From UBA8516 sp964434855 (GTDB taxonomy: Archaea > Thermoproteota > Nitrososphaeria > Nitrososphaerales > Nitrosopumilaceae): DNA of 6,364 bases. Both the position numbers and the translations under genes were made by a program. The DNA is taken from contig CAYSWR010000050.1 of the NCBI GenBank assembly GCA_964434855.1, positions 1 to 6,364 of the forward strand, in the 5' to 3' direction. Numbering within the stretch: the stretch's first letter is position 1; every line of letters starts with the position of its first letter. Under the pieces are notes generated by a model, which worked only from the letters and a program-made list of their open reading frames with translations, did not search any database and was not told where the DNA came from. This document shows, in pieces, positions 4,751-6,364 of this stretch.

Positions 4751-5746
4751 ATGCGCATTGCCATCTCAAGCCAAGAGCAAAATGATCAAGCAGTAAAATC
4801 TGTGAAGGCATTTCTTGAAGGACACGGCATCGACTCGTATTTACTTGGAAACAAACCTGCGCTCAAAGACACTGATTGTATTATAGTAACAGGCGGAGAC
4901 AAAGGTGTACGACATTATTTTCACAAAGTATTGGATTCTGAAATACCTGTTCTTGGGATAAACGAATCTGAATCAAGTGGTTTTTTGGCTCAGATTGATC
5001 TAAAAGAATTTTCTTCATTTGTAAACAGACTAAAAACTGGAGATTTTGCTGTAGAAAAAATCACACGTCTTGGAATAAAGATAGATGGAAAAAATGTCTA
5101 TCCTGCACTAAACGATATGGCAATATTTTCATCAAAAAGTGCAATGCTGATGGAACATGTCTTGCGTGTAAATGGCGAGGAAGTTTGGCATGACAGCAGT
5201 GATGGTGTCATCATATCTACTCCAATTGGTTCTTCGGCATATTCACTGTCTGCTGGAGGACCTGTAATATTTCAAGATTCCAAAGTATTTGGAATTGTTT
5301 CTGTAAACTCACTTGATATTACAAGACGACCTCTTATCGTATCAGAAGATAGTTTTATCGAAATAGATAACATATCATCAAGACTGCGATGTGAAGTAAT
5401 ACTTGATGGAAAAGATCGTTTCAAAGTAGAAAAGGTTGTTGCATGTACAAAATATCAACAAGCGGCTCACCTTATCAGAATGAAAAAGGACTCTACTGCA
5501 GTTTCTGCGCTTGCAAAGAAAGTAAAACTTGCAGAAGATCTTCTAAACATGCCACCAAGCTCAAAGCTATTGCTAAAAACACTCCAGTATGAGGGCTCGC
5601 TTACACAAAAAGAACTATCTGAAAAAACACTCTTGCCTGACAGGACTGTAAGGCTTGCCCTAAGACTTTTGCTTGAGAAGGGTTATATCAAAAAACGAGT
5701 CTCTTTGAGAGATACCAGGCAGAGAATCTACGAGATTCCAAAATAG
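4751..5746 (+). CDS. nadK: NAD kinase fused to a C-terminal winged helix-turn-helix
   Basis: The enzyme should phosphorylate NAD+ to NADP+, supplying NADP(H) for biosynthesis. The kinase domain (about 1-235) has the motif order of the family: GGDKG (48-52) at the GGDGT position with Asp50 kept, Asn121-Asp122 at the NE position, and a well-preserved TPIGSSAYSLSAGGP (157-171). SVNSLDITRRP (184-194) stands where PHSLxxRP is usual, and Asp219-Gly220 is also present. Residues about 265-331 form an extra domain not part of NAD kinase. It begins SSKLLLKTLQYEGSLTQKEL, continues with a recognition-helix-like DRTVRLALRLLLEKGYI, and ends in a wing (KKRVSLRDTRQRIYEI). This matches MarR/TrmB-like winged helices. 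Total length, 331 residues, equals a usual archaeal kinase plus about 65. The fusion suggests that the enzyme also binds DNA or oligomerises through this domain; that is inference. The stop TAG (5744-5746) touches the stop of pyrG. Confidence 0.88.
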   Translation: MRIAISSQEQNDQAVKSVKAFLEGHGIDSYLLGNKPALKDTDCIIVTGGDKGVRHYFHKVLDSEIPVLGINESESSGFLAQIDLKEFSSFVNRLKTGDFAVEKITRLGIKIDGKNVYPALNDMAIFSSKSAMLMEHVLRVNGEEVWHDSSDGVIISTPIGSSAYSLSAGGPVIFQDSKVFGIVSVNSLDITRRPLIVSEDSFIEIDNISSRLRCEVILDGKDRFKVEKVVACTKYQQAAHLIRMKKDSTAVSALAKKVKLAEDLLNMPPSSKLLLKTLQYEGSLTQKELSEKTLLPDRTVRLALRLLLEKGYIKKRVSLRDTRQRIYEIPK

Positions 5747-6364
5747 CTAGGCTTGTGATGCCGCAGTTACAAAGGCCTCAAACGAGGTTTCTGGGAAGCC
5801 TGGTCTGCTGTTAAACTCTGGATGAAACTGTACGCCTAGGTAGAACCTATGCGTTGGGATCTCTAGTATTTCCATTCTTTTTTTGTTATCGCTATGGCCT
5901 GAGAAAACCATTCCTTTTTGATTGAATAAATCCAAATATTTTTGGTTAAACTCGTATCTGTGTCTGTGTCGTCTTGTTATTGTGTTTGATTTGTAAAGCT
6001 TGAACGCAAGTGTGTTGTCTTCTACCTTGATTTCATTTGCGCCCAGTCTTAAGGAGCCGCCAAAGTTTGAAACAGATTTTTGTTCTGGCAACAAATCTAT
6101 TACTGGATTTTCAGTGTTTGGTGAAATCTCTGTAGAATTTGCGTTAGACAAATTGCATACATGGCGACCAAATGCAACAGCAGCTAGTTGAAATCCAAAA
6201 CATATTCCAAGATATGGAATGTTTTTTTCTCTTGCATAATTTGCAGTTTTAATAATTCCTTCAGATCCTCTTTCTCCAAATCCTCCAGGAACAAGTATTC
6301 CTTGATAAGAAGAAAGCATGTCAATATTTCCATTTAGATTTTCAGAATCAATCCAGTCAATGAC
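5747..6364 (-). CDS. pyrG: CTP synthase, C-terminal glutaminase half (5' end outside window)
   Basis: CTP synthase converts UTP, ATP and glutamine to CTP in pyrimidine biosynthesis. The window holds the last 205 residues, the class I glutamine amidotransferase domain that releases ammonia. The frame is open to the right edge, beginning VIDWIDSENLNG, so the Met at 6319 is internal. The oxyanion loop is PGGFGERG (26-33 of the visible part). The nucleophile is Cys55 in LGICFGFQLA, and the rest of the triad is His181 and Glu183 in GVQFHPEFNSRP. RRHRHRYEFN (about 131-140) is the conserved segment typical of this enzyme and separates it from GMP synthase. Everything visible is intact, so an active enzyme is expected. 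The N-terminal synthetase domain (about 300 residues) should lie to the right. The stop codon TAG (5749-5747) directly abuts that of the convergent NAD kinase gene. Confidence 0.97.
   Translation of the reverse strand, partial: VIDWIDSENLNGNIDMLSSYQGILVPGGFGERGSEGIIKTANYAREKNIPYLGICFGFQLAAVAFGRHVCNLSNANSTEISPNTENPVIDLLPEQKSVSNFGGSLRLGANEIKVEDNTLAFKLYKSNTITRRHRHRYEFNQKYLDLFNQKGMVFSGHSDNKKRMEILEIPTHRFYLGVQFHPEFNSRPGFPETSFEAFVTAASQA
5878..5884 (+). terminator. T7 tract antisense to pyrG, possible NAD kinase terminator
   Basis: With no gap between the convergent stops, the NAD kinase transcript must end inside pyrG. The first T run of seven on the plus strand downstream of its stop is here, 132 nt past it. 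It would give a 3' UTR antisense to the end of pyrG. T tracts for pyrG on the opposite strand occur within the winged-helix coding region (A6 runs at 5622-5627 and 5690-5695 on the plus strand). This is inference from T-run positions only. Confidence 0.25.

Noticed and set aside
6000..6191. Plus-strand open frame antisense to pyrG
   Set aside because: It lies wholly inside the conserved glutaminase domain and has no independent support.
5747..6319. CTP synthase starting at the Met at 6319
   Set aside because: The frame stays open to the window edge, with family-like residues upstream, so this Met is internal.
1..6364. Mobile element, CRISPR array or defence island
   Set aside because: No transposase, integrase, regularly spaced repeats or nuclease-like motifs were found; the genes look like ordinary core and lineage-specific ones.

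Overview
This AT-rich window (about one third G+C by eye) is most consistent with an ammonia-oxidising archaeon of the Nitrososphaerota (Thaumarchaeota), probably a Nitrosopumilus or Nitrosarchaeum relative. The assignment rests on the style of the proteins, on TATA-like boxes 25-27 nt before several start codons with no Shine-Dalgarno sequence (a leaderless archaeal pattern), and on a NAD kinase that carries a C-terminal winged helix. It is inferred without a database search.

Left part (1-1735). Two genes lie on the minus strand: the N-terminal 114 residues of a protein that runs off the left edge (possibly a regulator), and a 309-residue orphan. The orphan has a near-perfect 14-bp inverted repeat at its 5' end. 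A 386-bp intergenic stretch follows, with AT-rich repeats and no convincing gene.

Middle part (1736-3706). A four-helix membrane protein of unknown role (+) converges on a CPA-type cation/proton antiporter (-). The 313 bp between them hold candidate terminators for both genes and a nested inverted-repeat element. The antiporter is divergent from the next genes, and both divergent promoter regions contain the same 10-bp word.

Right part (3707-6364). Three closely spaced + strand genes follow: a previously uncalled 36-residue CxxC/CxxC zinc-ribbon microprotein, a PfkB-family sugar or nucleoside kinase, and a NAD kinase fused to a winged helix-turn-helix. Each has its own TATA-like element, so they may be separate transcription units packed head to tail. 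The NAD kinase stop codon directly abuts the stop codon of the convergent CTP synthase gene (pyrG), of which only the glutaminase half is in the window. The right part is therefore mostly nucleotide and cofactor metabolism: NADP+ formation, CTP formation and a kinase of unknown substrate.

The items most worth a second look are the kinase-winged helix fusion with its altered GGDGT motif, the microprotein, the inverted repeat before the orphan, and the zero-gap convergent stops. No CRISPR array, insertion sequence, rRNA or tRNA gene was seen.
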